Source: an uncultured Oscillibacter sp. (GTDB lineage: Bacteria; Bacillota; Clostridia; Oscillospirales; Oscillospiraceae). From it: 7,099 bases of DNA. The notes beneath the pieces were generated by a model that ran no database searches, was not told where the DNA came from, and saw only the letters and a program-made list of their open reading frames with translations. Position 1 is the first letter of the stretch. Each line of letters starts with the position of its first letter. Both the position numbers and the translations under genes were made by a program. The stretch is from contig CAMHBH010000113.1 of NCBI GenBank assembly GCA_946183175.1, positions 1 through 7,099 of the forward strand, in the 5' to 3' direction. Shown here piece by piece: positions 1 through 5,998 of this stretch.

Positions 1-8
1 GTAGGCTA

Positions 9-37
9 ATCATAGCGGTTTTTGGGGTACGTGTCAA
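9..37 (-). promoter_or_regulatory. Outward-facing sigma-70/A-type promoter
   Basis: On the minus strand the sequence reads TTGACA (complement of 32-37), a 17-base spacer, then TATGAT (complement of 9-14). This is a perfect -35 and a five-of-six -10 at ideal spacing. Transcription would start near base 2-3 and leave the window on the left, so its gene is not visible. It is divergent from the promoter at 113-142. Confidence 0.7.
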
Positions 38-112
38 GGCGGATTTTGTGAACAAGCTCCCCGTGCATTCCCCGCCTGCCGGGGCGAACGGGAGAAGCGG
101 CACAACTGACAC

Positions 113-142
113 TTTACAACCGCTTTCGCGGTATGCTATAAT
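113..142 (+). promoter_or_regulatory. Promoter of the flavin reductase gene
   Basis: TTTACA (113-118) and TATAAT (137-142) are separated by 18 bases, and TGC directly before the -10 gives an extended -10 element. Start of transcription is expected near 149, leaving a leader of about 20 bases before the ATG at 171. The promoter lies downstream of an in-frame ATG at 48, which therefore cannot be the start used from this promoter. Confidence 0.75.
119..132. promoter_or_regulatory. Inverted repeat in the promoter spacer, candidate operator
   Basis: ACCGC-TTTC-GCGGT is a perfect five-base inverted repeat lying between the -35 and -10 boxes. A repressor bound here would block RNA polymerase. The half-site GCGGT also occurs at 15-19, inside the spacer of the divergent promoter. 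The arms are short and GC-rich, so chance is possible; no regulator gene is visible. Confidence 0.25.
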
Positions 143-155
143 CCGTTTACCAGAA

Positions 156-162
156 AAGGAGG
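156..162 (+). promoter_or_regulatory. Ribosome binding site fixing the reductase start
   Basis: AAGGAGG sits eight bases before the ATG at 171. It is an almost full anti-16S match, and together with the promoter position it selects 171 over the in-frame ATG at 48. Confidence 0.85.
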
Positions 163-170
163 TTGTGCGC

Positions 171-2309
171 ATGAAAGACGCAATCACAAGGGCGGATTTC
201 TTCCGGGGGCTGATTGCCGCCGTCGTGGCGTTCGCGATTCTGCTGGGACTGGAGGCCGTCGAACGCGGTCTGCCCGAGCGGACGGACGCCGCCGCGGAGG
301 CGCTCAGCGTAAGCGCGGACATCGAGGGAGAGTACGCGCCCGGCACTTACTCCGCGAGCGCGAACGGGTTCGGCGGGCCCGTGGAAGTCACGCTGACCGT
401 CGGCGAGAACGGCGGCATTACCGACGCCGACATCGTCGGCGAGGGCGAGACCCCCGACGTGGGCGGGGCCGCGATTCCACAGCTTGCTGCGCAGTTGCTC
501 TCCGCGCAGAGCGCGGAGATTGACGGCGTATCGGGGGCGTCGCTGACGACCGGGGCCGTCAGACAGGCGGCGGCGGACGCGCTGTCGGCGGCGGCGGGGC
601 TGGAAGTCCTCTCCGGGCCCAAGGCCGAGGACGGCAACCTGTTCATTCCGGGTTCGTACATGGCAAGCGCGAAGGGCTTCGGCGGCGACGTGACGATTGT
701 CGTCAAAGTCTCCGAGAACGCCATCGAGGCCCTCGACATCGACGGCGACCACGAGACCGAGAACATCGGCTCTTTCGCCGTGAGCATGCTGGGCGAGCGC
801 ATACTGGCCGCGCAAAGCCCGAATATCGACGCCCTGACGGGCGCGACCGTCACGAGCGGCGCGATTCTCCGGGCGCTCAAGGACGCCTTCACGCAGGCGG
901 GCGCGGATTTGTCGGCGTTCCCGGACGCCCGCGAGCCCGAAATCGACTCCGCCGACAAGCCCGAGGAAACCCTTGAGGCCGATATCGTGATTGTCGGCGC
1001 GGGCGGCGCGGGCATGACGGCGGCCATCAAGGCCACGCAGGCCGGGAAGAACGTCATCCTGCTGGAGAAAATGCCCTACGCGGGCGGCAATACCACCAAG
1101 GCCACGGGCGGCATGAACGCCGCCGAGACCCACTACCAGAAAGAGCAGGGCATCCAGGACACCGTCGCGCAGTTCATCGAGGACACCATCAAGGGCGGGC
1201 ACAACCTCAATAACCGCGCGCTCGTGACCGTCATGGCGGAGAACTCCGCCAAGGGAATCGACTGGCTTGACAGTATCGGCGCGCCGTTGCCGAAGGTGTC
1301 CTTCTCCGGCGGCGCGACCAACGCGCGCATTCACTCCCCCGAGGACGGTTCGGGCGTGGGCGCGTACCTCGTCACGGCGTTCCTGAAGAAAATGGACGAA
1401 CTCAAAGTGAATGTCATGTACGACACCAAGGCCACCGAGTTAATTTACGAAAACGGCGCGGTGACGGGCGTCATGGCCGAGGGCAAGGCGAACAAGTACG
1501 CGATTCACGCTAAGTCGGTCATCCTGACTACGGGCGGATTCGGCAGTAACGAGGACATGATTGTACAGTACAAGCCCGAACTGAAAGGCACCGTCAAGAC
1601 GGGCTCTCCGGGCGCGACGGGCGACGGAATCGTCATGGCGCAGGAAGTCGGCGCGGCCCTCGTCGACATCGAACAAATCCAGTTGCACCCGACGGTCGAA
1701 CAGAGTACCAGCATGCTGATTACCGAGGGTGTGCGCGGAGACGGCGCGATTCTCGTCAACCAGAGCGGCAAGCGCTTCATCAACGAACTGCTTACGCGCG
1801 ACGTGGTATCCGCCGCGGAGCTTGAGCAGGAGGGCAGTTACGCCTATATCATTTTCGACCAGAAACTCCGGGAGGGCCTGAAGGCGACCGAGAAGTACAT
1901 CTCCATCGGGATTACGACGCAGGCCGACACCGTGGAGGAACTCGCCGAAAAGCTGGGTATCGACCCCGCGACGCTCGCCGACACGGTTACGACGTGGAAC
2001 CAGTACGTAGCCGACAAGAACGACCCCGATTTCGGGCGCGATACCGGCATGGAAGCCGACCTCAGTCACGGCCCCTACTACGCCATCAAGATTGCCCCGG
2101 GCATTCACCACACCATGGGCGGCGTGCAGATTGACACCGACGCGGAAGTCATCAGCACGAGAGGCCGGGCGATTCCGGGCCTGTTCGCCGCCGGGGAAGT
2201 CACGGGCGGCGTACACGGCGGCAACCGTATCGGCGGCACCGCCGTCACGGATATCGTCGTATTCGGCACGATTGCCAGCGAAAGCGCCGTGGAGTATTGC
2301 GACAAGTAA
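171..2309 (+). CDS. Membrane-anchored FMN-binding/FAD fumarate-reductase-family flavoprotein
   Basis: A 712-residue flavocytochrome-c-like reductase without haem motifs. Residues 11-30 form one hydrophobic segment with no lipobox or twin arginine, so it is probably a Sec-exported signal anchor with the enzyme outside the membrane. Two FMN_bind domains follow (about 53-142 and 156-242). Their flavinylation motifs are DGVSGAS (118-124) and DALTGAT (220-226); the second has the canonical Thr acceptor, the first has Ser. FMN would be attached by an ApbE-type transferase, not encoded here. The FAD domain starts with GAGGAG (276-281). By alignment from memory with Shewanella Fcc3, substrate-site residues are H506, T518, E519, R543, H647 and R686, so the active site looks complete. 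The family reduces the C=C bond of fumarate, urocanate, acrylates and similar acceptors. Electrons probably come from a membrane quinol or flavin carrier. The substrate cannot be read from the sequence. It has its own promoter. Confidence 0.9.
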   Translation: MKDAITRADFFRGLIAAVVAFAILLGLEAVERGLPERTDAAAEALSVSADIEGEYAPGTYSASANGFGGPVEVTLTVGENGGITDADIVGEGETPDVGGAAIPQLAAQLLSAQSAEIDGVSGASLTTGAVRQAAADALSAAAGLEVLSGPKAEDGNLFIPGSYMASAKGFGGDVTIVVKVSENAIEALDIDGDHETENIGSFAVSMLGERILAAQSPNIDALTGATVTSGAILRALKDAFTQAGADLSAFPDAREPEIDSADKPEETLEADIVIVGAGGAGMTAAIKATQAGKNVILLEKMPYAGGNTTKATGGMNAAETHYQKEQGIQDTVAQFIEDTIKGGHNLNNRALVTVMAENSAKGIDWLDSIGAPLPKVSFSGGATNARIHSPEDGSGVGAYLVTAFLKKMDELKVNVMYDTKATELIYENGAVTGVMAEGKANKYAIHAKSVILTTGGFGSNEDMIVQYKPELKGTVKTGSPGATGDGIVMAQEVGAALVDIEQIQLHPTVEQSTSMLITEGVRGDGAILVNQSGKRFINELLTRDVVSAAELEQEGSYAYIIFDQKLREGLKATEKYISIGITTQADTVEELAEKLGIDPATLADTVTTWNQYVADKNDPDFGRDTGMEADLSHGPYYAIKIAPGIHHTMGGVQIDTDAEVISTRGRAIPGLFAAGEVTGGVHGGNRIGGTAVTDIVVFGTIASESAVEYCDK

Positions 2310-2341
2310 GCGCAAACGCCGTGGCCTATTGCGACAAATAA
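2282..2341 (+). repeat. Diverged direct repeat of the reductase 3' end
   Basis: Bases 2282-2309, which encode the reductase C-terminus and stop, recur at 2314-2341 with 24 of 28 identities at a 32-base offset. Read in the matching register, the second copy gives NAVAYCDK-stop against SAVEYCDK-stop in the gene. It is untranslated, being after the TAA and in a different frame. The differences fall as whole-codon changes plus one synonymous AAG/AAA change, which resembles the tail of a related gene more than fresh slippage. Confidence 0.8.
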
Positions 2342-2346
2342 ACACA

Positions 2347-2380
2347 GCGGCCCCGACACGCGCCGGGGCCGCGTTCCATT
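2347..2380 (+). terminator. Hairpin after the reductase gene, weak intrinsic terminator
   Basis: GCGGCCCCG (2347-2355) pairs perfectly with CGGGGCCGC (2364-2372) around an eight-base loop. The downstream stretch GTTCCATT has only a weak T-run, so termination is probably partial. The HAD gene begins 14 bases after this and shows no clear promoter of its own, which suggests read-through from the reductase transcript. Confidence 0.55.
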
Positions 2381-2393
2381 GAAAGGAGCATGT

Positions 2394-3050
2394 ATGTACC
2401 GCTACGCCCTGTTCGATTTGGACGGCACTTTGACCGATTCCAAAGAGGGAATCTTGAAGAGCCTCGTTTACGCCTTTGAAAAGCTGGGCGACCCCGTGCC
2501 AGACCACGAAACCCTGTTAAAATTTATCGGGCCGCCGATGGAGGTCTCGTTCCCGCTCTACTGCGGCTACGATAAAGCCCGTACCCGCCTCGCCGTCGAC
2601 ACCTTCCGCGAACGTTACGCCCCCGTCGGCGTCTACGAGAACCGGCCCGCGCCCGGTATTACCGACATGTTCCGGCGTCTTACGGAACGCGGCGTGACGG
2701 TGGCCGTCGCGTCGTCGAAACCGCAGGGGATGTGCGAGCAGGTCTGTAACCGCTTCGGGTTCACGCCGTATTTGCGCGTAATCGTGGGAAGTTCGCTGAC
2801 CGAGGACTGGGACAAGGCGCGGGTTATCCGGGAGACGATGTCGCGGCTGGGAATCGGGGAGGCCGAAAAGCCCGTCACGGTGATGGTCGGCGACAGGAAA
2901 TACGACGTGGAGGGCGCGGCGCGTTGCGGACTGGACTGTATCGGGGTGGAGTTCTTCGGCTACGCGGAGCCGGGAGAACTGGACGCCGCCGGGGCGGTGC
3001 GCGTCGTGCGGACGGTGCCCGAACTGGAAGCCGCGATTTTACAAGTATGA
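2394..3050 (+). CDS. HAD-family hydrolase, phosphoglycolate phosphatase / 5'-nucleotidase type
   Basis: A 218-residue cytoplasmic phosphatase of HAD subfamily IA. Motif I is DLDGT with nucleophile D8 and acid D10. Motif II is the serine pair at 107-108 in VAVASSKP. Motif III is probably K141, and motif IV is GDRKYD with D167 and D171. Residues about 16-90 form the helical cap. The wording around GPPMEVSF and the PGI before the core resembles the HAD 5'-nucleotidase-like group more than classical Gph, so the substrate (phosphoglycolate, nucleotide or another small phosphate ester) is open. The start at 2394 follows AAAGGAG (2382-2388) by five bases. An in-frame TTG at 2379 lies upstream of that site, and an ATG at 2390 is out of frame. 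The stop overlaps the next gene as ATGA, so the two are co-translated. Confidence 0.9.
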   Translation: MYRYALFDLDGTLTDSKEGILKSLVYAFEKLGDPVPDHETLLKFIGPPMEVSFPLYCGYDKARTRLAVDTFRERYAPVGVYENRPAPGITDMFRRLTERGVTVAVASSKPQGMCEQVCNRFGFTPYLRVIVGSSLTEDWDKARVIRETMSRLGIGEAEKPVTVMVGDRKYDVEGAARCGLDCIGVEFFGYAEPGELDAAGAVRVVRTVPELEAAILQV

Positions 3051-3637
3051 CGGCGGCGGACGAAAAACGCGCGTTGCGTCGGCGCTTGCGCGTACTGGAA
3101 CGCTCTCTCCCCGCCGACTACCGCGAAAGTTCGGGGCGCGCTATCGTGTCGGCGTTGCTGTCGATGGAGGCCTACCGCGCGGCGCAATGCCTGTGCTGTT
3201 TCGTGGGCACGGGGCCCGAAATCGACACGCGCCCGCTGTTACGGGCCGCGCTGGCGGCGCGGAAACGCGTCTGTGTGCCGCTGTGTACGGGGCCCGGCGT
3301 CATGGACGCGCGCCGGATATCGTCCCTCGACGAACTCTCCCCGGGCGCGCTGGGGATTCCGGAGCCGCCCGCGGACGCCCCGCCTGTCAGTCCGGCGGAG
3401 ATAGATTTCCTGATTGTGCCGTGTCTGTCGTGCGACCGCGCCGGGAACCGCCTCGGGCGCGGCGGCGGCTACTACGACCGCTTCCTTTGCGACTGCCGCG
3501 GGGTGTCCGTGCTGATTTGCCGCGAGGCCATGCTACAGGATTCCATTCCCACGGAGCCCCACGACGTGCGGCTGTCGCTGGTACTCTCCGAGCGGGGAGT
3601 GTACCGGAATGGCACTCTGTGCCCGGCTACGCGCTGA
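3047..3637 (+). CDS. 5-formyltetrahydrofolate cyclo-ligase (MTHFS)
   Basis: A 196-residue cytoplasmic enzyme converting 5-formyl-THF to 5,10-methenyl-THF with ATP, a salvage step of one-carbon metabolism. Family marks are, in order, a basic N-terminal helix (residues 7-15, KRALRRRLR), the folate/phosphate-site region PEIDT (57-61), LGIPEP (102-107), and the signature LGRGGGYYDR (136-145), where the usual third residue is aromatic. The C-terminal EPHD (170-173) is also typical. Its length is normal for the family. The ATG shares four bases with the preceding stop and has no good ribosome site of its own, which points to translational coupling to the HAD phosphatase. An upstream in-frame ATG at 2924 would lie deep inside the HAD gene and is unlikely. 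No clear terminator follows; only weak GC stems are present before the tRNA promoter. Confidence 0.93.
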   Translation: MTAADEKRALRRRLRVLERSLPADYRESSGRAIVSALLSMEAYRAAQCLCCFVGTGPEIDTRPLLRAALAARKRVCVPLCTGPGVMDARRISSLDELSPGALGIPEPPADAPPVSPAEIDFLIVPCLSCDRAGNRLGRGGGYYDRFLCDCRGVSVLICREAMLQDSIPTEPHDVRLSLVLSERGVYRNGTLCPATR

Positions 3638-3748
3638 AATCCCCATCTGCCCGCGTGATAGCGGAGCTCAACGGGGAGGTGTCGCGGAGCGCGGAGGAGC
3701 AAACGCGACTTTGCCAACGATTACTACACAAACCGTGCGAAAATTTTC

Positions 3749-3777
3749 TTGACAAGCGCCTCCAACTCTGCTATACT
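3749..3777 (+). promoter_or_regulatory. tRNA-Gly promoter
   Basis: TTGACA (3749-3754), a 17-base spacer and TATACT (3772-3777) preceded by TGC form a near-consensus extended -10 promoter. Transcription would start around 3784, six bases before the mature tRNA 5' end, which suits a stable RNA gene. Confidence 0.85.
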
Positions 3778-3789
3778 ACGCCTGTTCGC

Positions 3790-3865
3790 GCGGGCATAGC
3801 TCATCTGGTAGAGCGCCACCTTGCCAAGGTGGAGGTAGCGAGTTCGAGCCTCGTTGCCCGCTCCA
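3790..3865 (+). tRNA. tRNA-Gly, anticodon GCC
   Basis: The full cloverleaf folds. The acceptor GCGGGCA (3790-3796) pairs with TGCCCGC (3855-3861). The D stem is GCTC/GAGC (3799-3802, 3811-3814). The anticodon stem CCACC/GGTGG (3816-3820, 3828-3832) encloses loop TTGCCAA with anticodon GCC at 3823-3825. The T stem GCGAG/CTCGT (3838-3842, 3850-3854) encloses TTCGAGC. The discriminator is T3862 and the CCA tail (3863-3865) is encoded in the DNA. It reads GGC and GGU glycine codons. It is transcribed alone, with its own promoter and terminator. Confidence 0.98.
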
Positions 3866-3875
3866 ATAGGCCTAC

Positions 3876-3903
3876 AGGCGGTTCCGTACGGGGCCGCCTT
3901 TTT
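3876..3903 (+). terminator. Intrinsic terminator of tRNA-Gly
   Basis: AGGCGGTTCC (3876-3885) pairs with GGGGCCGCCT (3890-3899) over ten base pairs, two of them G-U, closing a GTAC loop and running straight into TTTTT (3899-3903). It lies ten bases after the tRNA CCA end and is a textbook factor-independent terminator. Confidence 0.92.
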
Positions 3904-3995
3904 CATTGGCGCGAAAGAAGGCGGCAAGCGGGTCGCGCTAACTCTCCGCGGGACGAGCAGGGCCGAAAGCTGGGCGTCAGGTGGACTTTCAAGCG

Positions 3996-4034
3996 CCGAC
4001 TTTTGACTCCGCGGATTGCGGAATCAAAAGTCGG
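3996..4034. repeat. 39-base near-perfect palindrome at the end of the radical SAM gene
   Basis: CCGACTTTTGA (3996-4006) is the exact reverse complement of 4024-4034. Inside it TCCGC (4008-4012) pairs with GCGGA (4018-4022) around a five-base loop, with a single C/A mismatch between the two blocks, giving 16 of 17 pairs. The right arm contains the last two codons and the TGA stop of the minus-strand gene, so the structure forms at its mRNA 3' end. There is no T-run after it on either strand. It may terminate convergent transcription, protect the 3' end, or be a protein site. Confidence 0.85.
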
Positions 4035-4887
4035 GGGTATAGCCGGAGACGGCGGAGGCGGCGTCCTGCGTGTAGCCGTCCGTGACGCCGCAGTTGCGCA
4101 TGTAGGCCACGGCGGCGCGGTACTCCCCGCCCGTGACGCGCCGTGACAGCTTTCCGGTCGCGCCGGGTTGGGGCGTGTACTGCCGCATGAGCGAAAAGAG
4201 TACGTCGCCGGGGCGGAACGTCCGCGACACCCAGTCTATGACGCGCCGGGTATTTTCGAGTTCGCCGGGGAGAACCAAATGCCGGATGAGTACGCCCGAC
4301 GCCAGCCGCCCGTTTTCCATACGGTACGGGCCCGTCTGACGGAACATCTCCTCAATCGCGGGGGCAGCCCACTGGAAGTAGTCCGCCGCGCCGGAATAGG
4401 CCCCCGCCGGGCCCGGGAGCGCGTACTTCAAATCGGGCAGATAGACTTGTACAAGTCCGTCGAGCGCGCGGAGGGTGTCGACTTTCTCGTAGCCGCCGCT
4501 GTTCCAGACGACCGGGACGGGCCATTCCGCGCCGTAGAGCGCCTCCGCGACGGCGGGCGTAAAGTGCGTGGGCGTCACGAGGTCGAGACACGCCGCGCCG
4601 CGCGTTACCAAATCGCGGAAGATTGCGCGCAGTCCGGCGACATCGACAGCTCCCCACGATTGCCTGTCCGGGCGCGAAATCGCGCGGTTCTGGCAGTACG
4701 CACAGCCCAGCGAACAGCCCGCGAAAAAGACCGCCCCCGCGCCGTTTGTACCCGTCAGACAGGGTTCCTCCCAGCGGTGCAGCATCGCCTTCGCCACGAC
4801 CGCCGACGACGGCATACCGCATACGCCGCCGCCGCGCGTCTCCGTCCGGAGCGCGTGGCAGTCGCGCGGACACAGAGTGCAAATCAT
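4024..4887 (-). CDS. PflX-like radical SAM protein (COG1313 type)
   Basis: A 287-residue soluble iron-sulfur protein resembling the PflX/PflA-activase-like group of the radical SAM superfamily. The SAM-cluster motif CSLGCAYC places C58, C62 and C65 in the C-x3-C-x2-C pattern. An N-terminal cysteine set, C3, C6, C10 and C23, suggests a second metal site, as in the family. Other family marks are HRWEEPC (37-43), LVTPTHF (103-109), YLPDLKY (149-155), IRHLVLPG (201-208), QYTP (236-239) and a C-terminal YTPDF. The enzyme's substrate is not established for the family, and no glycyl-radical enzyme is encoded nearby. The start at 4887 was chosen because the conserved CxxCxxxC begins at residue 3. GGAGG (complement of 4898-4902) lies ten bases upstream, and the ATG overlaps the mutY stop by four bases. 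It is probably the second gene of a mutY operon. Confidence 0.9.
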   Translation of the reverse strand: MICTLCPRDCHALRTETRGGGVCGMPSSAVVAKAMLHRWEEPCLTGTNGAGAVFFAGCSLGCAYCQNRAISRPDRQSWGAVDVAGLRAIFRDLVTRGAACLDLVTPTHFTPAVAEALYGAEWPVPVVWNSGGYEKVDTLRALDGLVQVYLPDLKYALPGPAGAYSGAADYFQWAAPAIEEMFRQTGPYRMENGRLASGVLIRHLVLPGELENTRRVIDWVSRTFRPGDVLFSLMRQYTPQPGATGKLSRRVTGGEYRAAVAYMRNCGVTDGYTQDAASAVSGYTPDF

Positions 4888-5945
4888 ACTCCTGTCGCCT
4901 CCGAAATCTGTACTTCCGCCGCTTCGCGGAAACGCGCAAACGCCGACGGTACCGCATACTCGCGCAGTTCCACGGCGTCGGCCCACGCAAAGCCCTGATT
5001 GTCCGCGCCGTCCACCGTCAGGACGTAGCCCGTCATACGCCATTCGATGTGGGTAAAGATATGCTTGGCGGAGAGTTTCCGGAGCCAGTCGGAGGCGCGC
5101 AGGCCCCACGCCGAAAGCAGTACGGCGACTTCCGCCTCGTCCAGCGCGCCCGCGACGTTCGGGAATTCCCACAAACCCGCGAGCAGTCCGCGCCCCGGAC
5201 GCTTGCGGAGCGCCGTCCGGCCTTTTTGGCAGAGTACGAACACGGTACGCTCTTCGACACGGCGCGCCTTTTTGGCGGCGCGTACGGGCAACGCGTCCGC
5301 CGTGCCGCGCGCGCGTCCCAGACAGTGTCCCGCTACCGGACACTCCCCGCACTTCGGCGGCCCGTTCGGTACGCACACCGTCGCGCCCAGTTCCATCAGG
5401 GCCTGATTGAATACCCGCGCCGCCTCCGCCGACGCCGGGAAGCGTGCCGACACTTCCGCCTCGATTTCCCGCCGTACGGACGGCGCGAGGATGTCGCCGT
5501 GATTGTCCGTCAGGCGCGACATGACCCGTAAGACGTTACCGTCGACGGCGGGGACGCGCTCCCCGAACGCCGCCGACGCAATCGCCCCGGCGGTGTACGC
5601 GCCGATTCCGGGCAAAGTCCGCAATTCGGCGGCGGTCTCCGGGAAGCCCCCGCGCCGTACGATTTCCCGGGCCGCGCGGTGCAGGTTCCGCGCGCGGCTG
5701 TAGTAGCCCAGCCCCTGCCAGCGCGACAGCAGTGCCTCCTCGGAGGCGTCCGCGAGGGCGTCGACACTCGGGAAGGCGTCGAGGAAGCGCGCATAGTAGC
5801 CGACGACCGCCGCCACGCGGGTCTGTTGCAACATCACTTCCGACACCCAGATACAGTAGGGGTCCCGTGTGCGCCGCCACGGCAAGTCGCGCGCGGCGCG
5901 GCGGTACCAGTCGAGCAGAGGCGCGGCGAAGTCCGATTCTTTCAT
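4884..5945 (-). CDS. mutY: A/G-specific adenine DNA glycosylase MutY
   Basis: A 353-residue base-excision-repair enzyme removing adenine paired with 8-oxoguanine. The catalytic domain has SEVMLQQT with catalytic E36, the helix-hairpin-helix LPGIGAYTAG (111-120), and D135 in VDGN, the second catalytic acid. The [4Fe-4S] loop cysteines are C191, C199, C202 and C208, spaced x7-x2-x5; E. coli MutY has x6 in the first gap. The C-terminal NUDIX-like 8-oxoG recognition domain (about 231-345) carries GLLAGLWEFPN (253-263) and FTH (297-299). Full length. An ATG at 5960 would add five residues, but AGGAG (complement of 5953-5957) is seven bases before the ATG at 5945 and lies inside the longer reading, so 5945 is preferred. 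The gene overlaps the radical SAM gene downstream and sits directly after a terminator upstream. Confidence 0.96.
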   Translation of the reverse strand: MKESDFAAPLLDWYRRAARDLPWRRTRDPYCIWVSEVMLQQTRVAAVVGYYARFLDAFPSVDALADASEEALLSRWQGLGYYSRARNLHRAAREIVRRGGFPETAAELRTLPGIGAYTAGAIASAAFGERVPAVDGNVLRVMSRLTDNHGDILAPSVRREIEAEVSARFPASAEAARVFNQALMELGATVCVPNGPPKCGECPVAGHCLGRARGTADALPVRAAKKARRVEERTVFVLCQKGRTALRKRPGRGLLAGLWEFPNVAGALDEAEVAVLLSAWGLRASDWLRKLSAKHIFTHIEWRMTGYVLTVDGADNQGFAWADAVELREYAVPSAFARFREAAEVQISEATGV

Positions 5946-5952
5946 ATCCTGT

Positions 5953-5957
5953 CTCCT
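5953..5957 (-). promoter_or_regulatory. Ribosome binding site deciding the mutY start
   Basis: AGGAG on the minus strand is seven bases before ATG 5945-5943. The competing ATG at 5960-5958 is preceded only by the T-run of the terminator, with no ribosome site. This site begins three bases after that T-run, so a hairpin in read-through RNA would sit next to it. Confidence 0.7.
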
Positions 5958-5960
5958 CAT

Positions 5961-5995
5961 AAAAAGTCGCCGTTCCGTGCGGAAACGGCGGCTTT
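5961..5995 (-). terminator. Intrinsic terminator of the SLH-protein gene
   Basis: On the minus strand, AAAGCCGCCGTT (complement of 5995-5984) pairs with AACGGCGACTTT (complement of 5974-5963), with one G-U pair and a short CCG/CGG extension past a one-base bulge. The stem ends in a run of five T (complement of 5965-5961). It begins four bases after the SLH-protein stop codon. On the plus strand only TTT follows the stem, so leftward termination is the main function. Confidence 0.88.
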
Positions 5996-5998
5996 CGT

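Noticed and set aside
70..84. CCCCG/CGGGG hairpin upstream of the reductase promoter
   Set aside because: Only five base pairs with no T-run on either strand; too weak to call a terminator or operator.
48..170. N-terminal extension of the reductase from the ATG at 48
   Set aside because: The stretch contains the promoter and the ribosome site for the ATG at 171, and the extension has no signal-peptide character. The hydrophobic anchor falls at the proper place only with the 171 start.
147..1334. Long open frame (395 codons) on the minus strand antisense to the reductase
   Set aside because: It lies wholly opposite a gene with clear domains, reads as Arg/Gly/Ala-rich low-complexity protein, and has no ribosome site or family motif. 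Such frames are expected from GC-rich codon use.
3641..3709. Possible terminator after the cyclo-ligase gene (CCCC/GGGG, CCGC/GCGG and GTCGCG/CGCGAC pairings)
   Set aside because: The stems are short, the loops long, and no real T-run follows. In GC-rich DNA such pairings arise by chance.
3855..3995. Integration site (att) at the 3' end of the tRNA gene
   Set aside because: No repeat of the tRNA 3' end is found downstream and there is no integrase or phage gene; the tRNA is followed directly by its own terminator.
3187..4146. Open frame of 319 codons running through the cyclo-ligase, the tRNA and the terminator
   Set aside because: It crosses a tRNA gene and an intrinsic terminator and overlaps a well-supported gene in another frame.
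4168..4998. Plus-strand open frames opposite the radical SAM and mutY genes
   Set aside because: The minus-strand genes have complete motif sets; the plus-strand frames are Arg-rich shadows with no motif or ribosome site.
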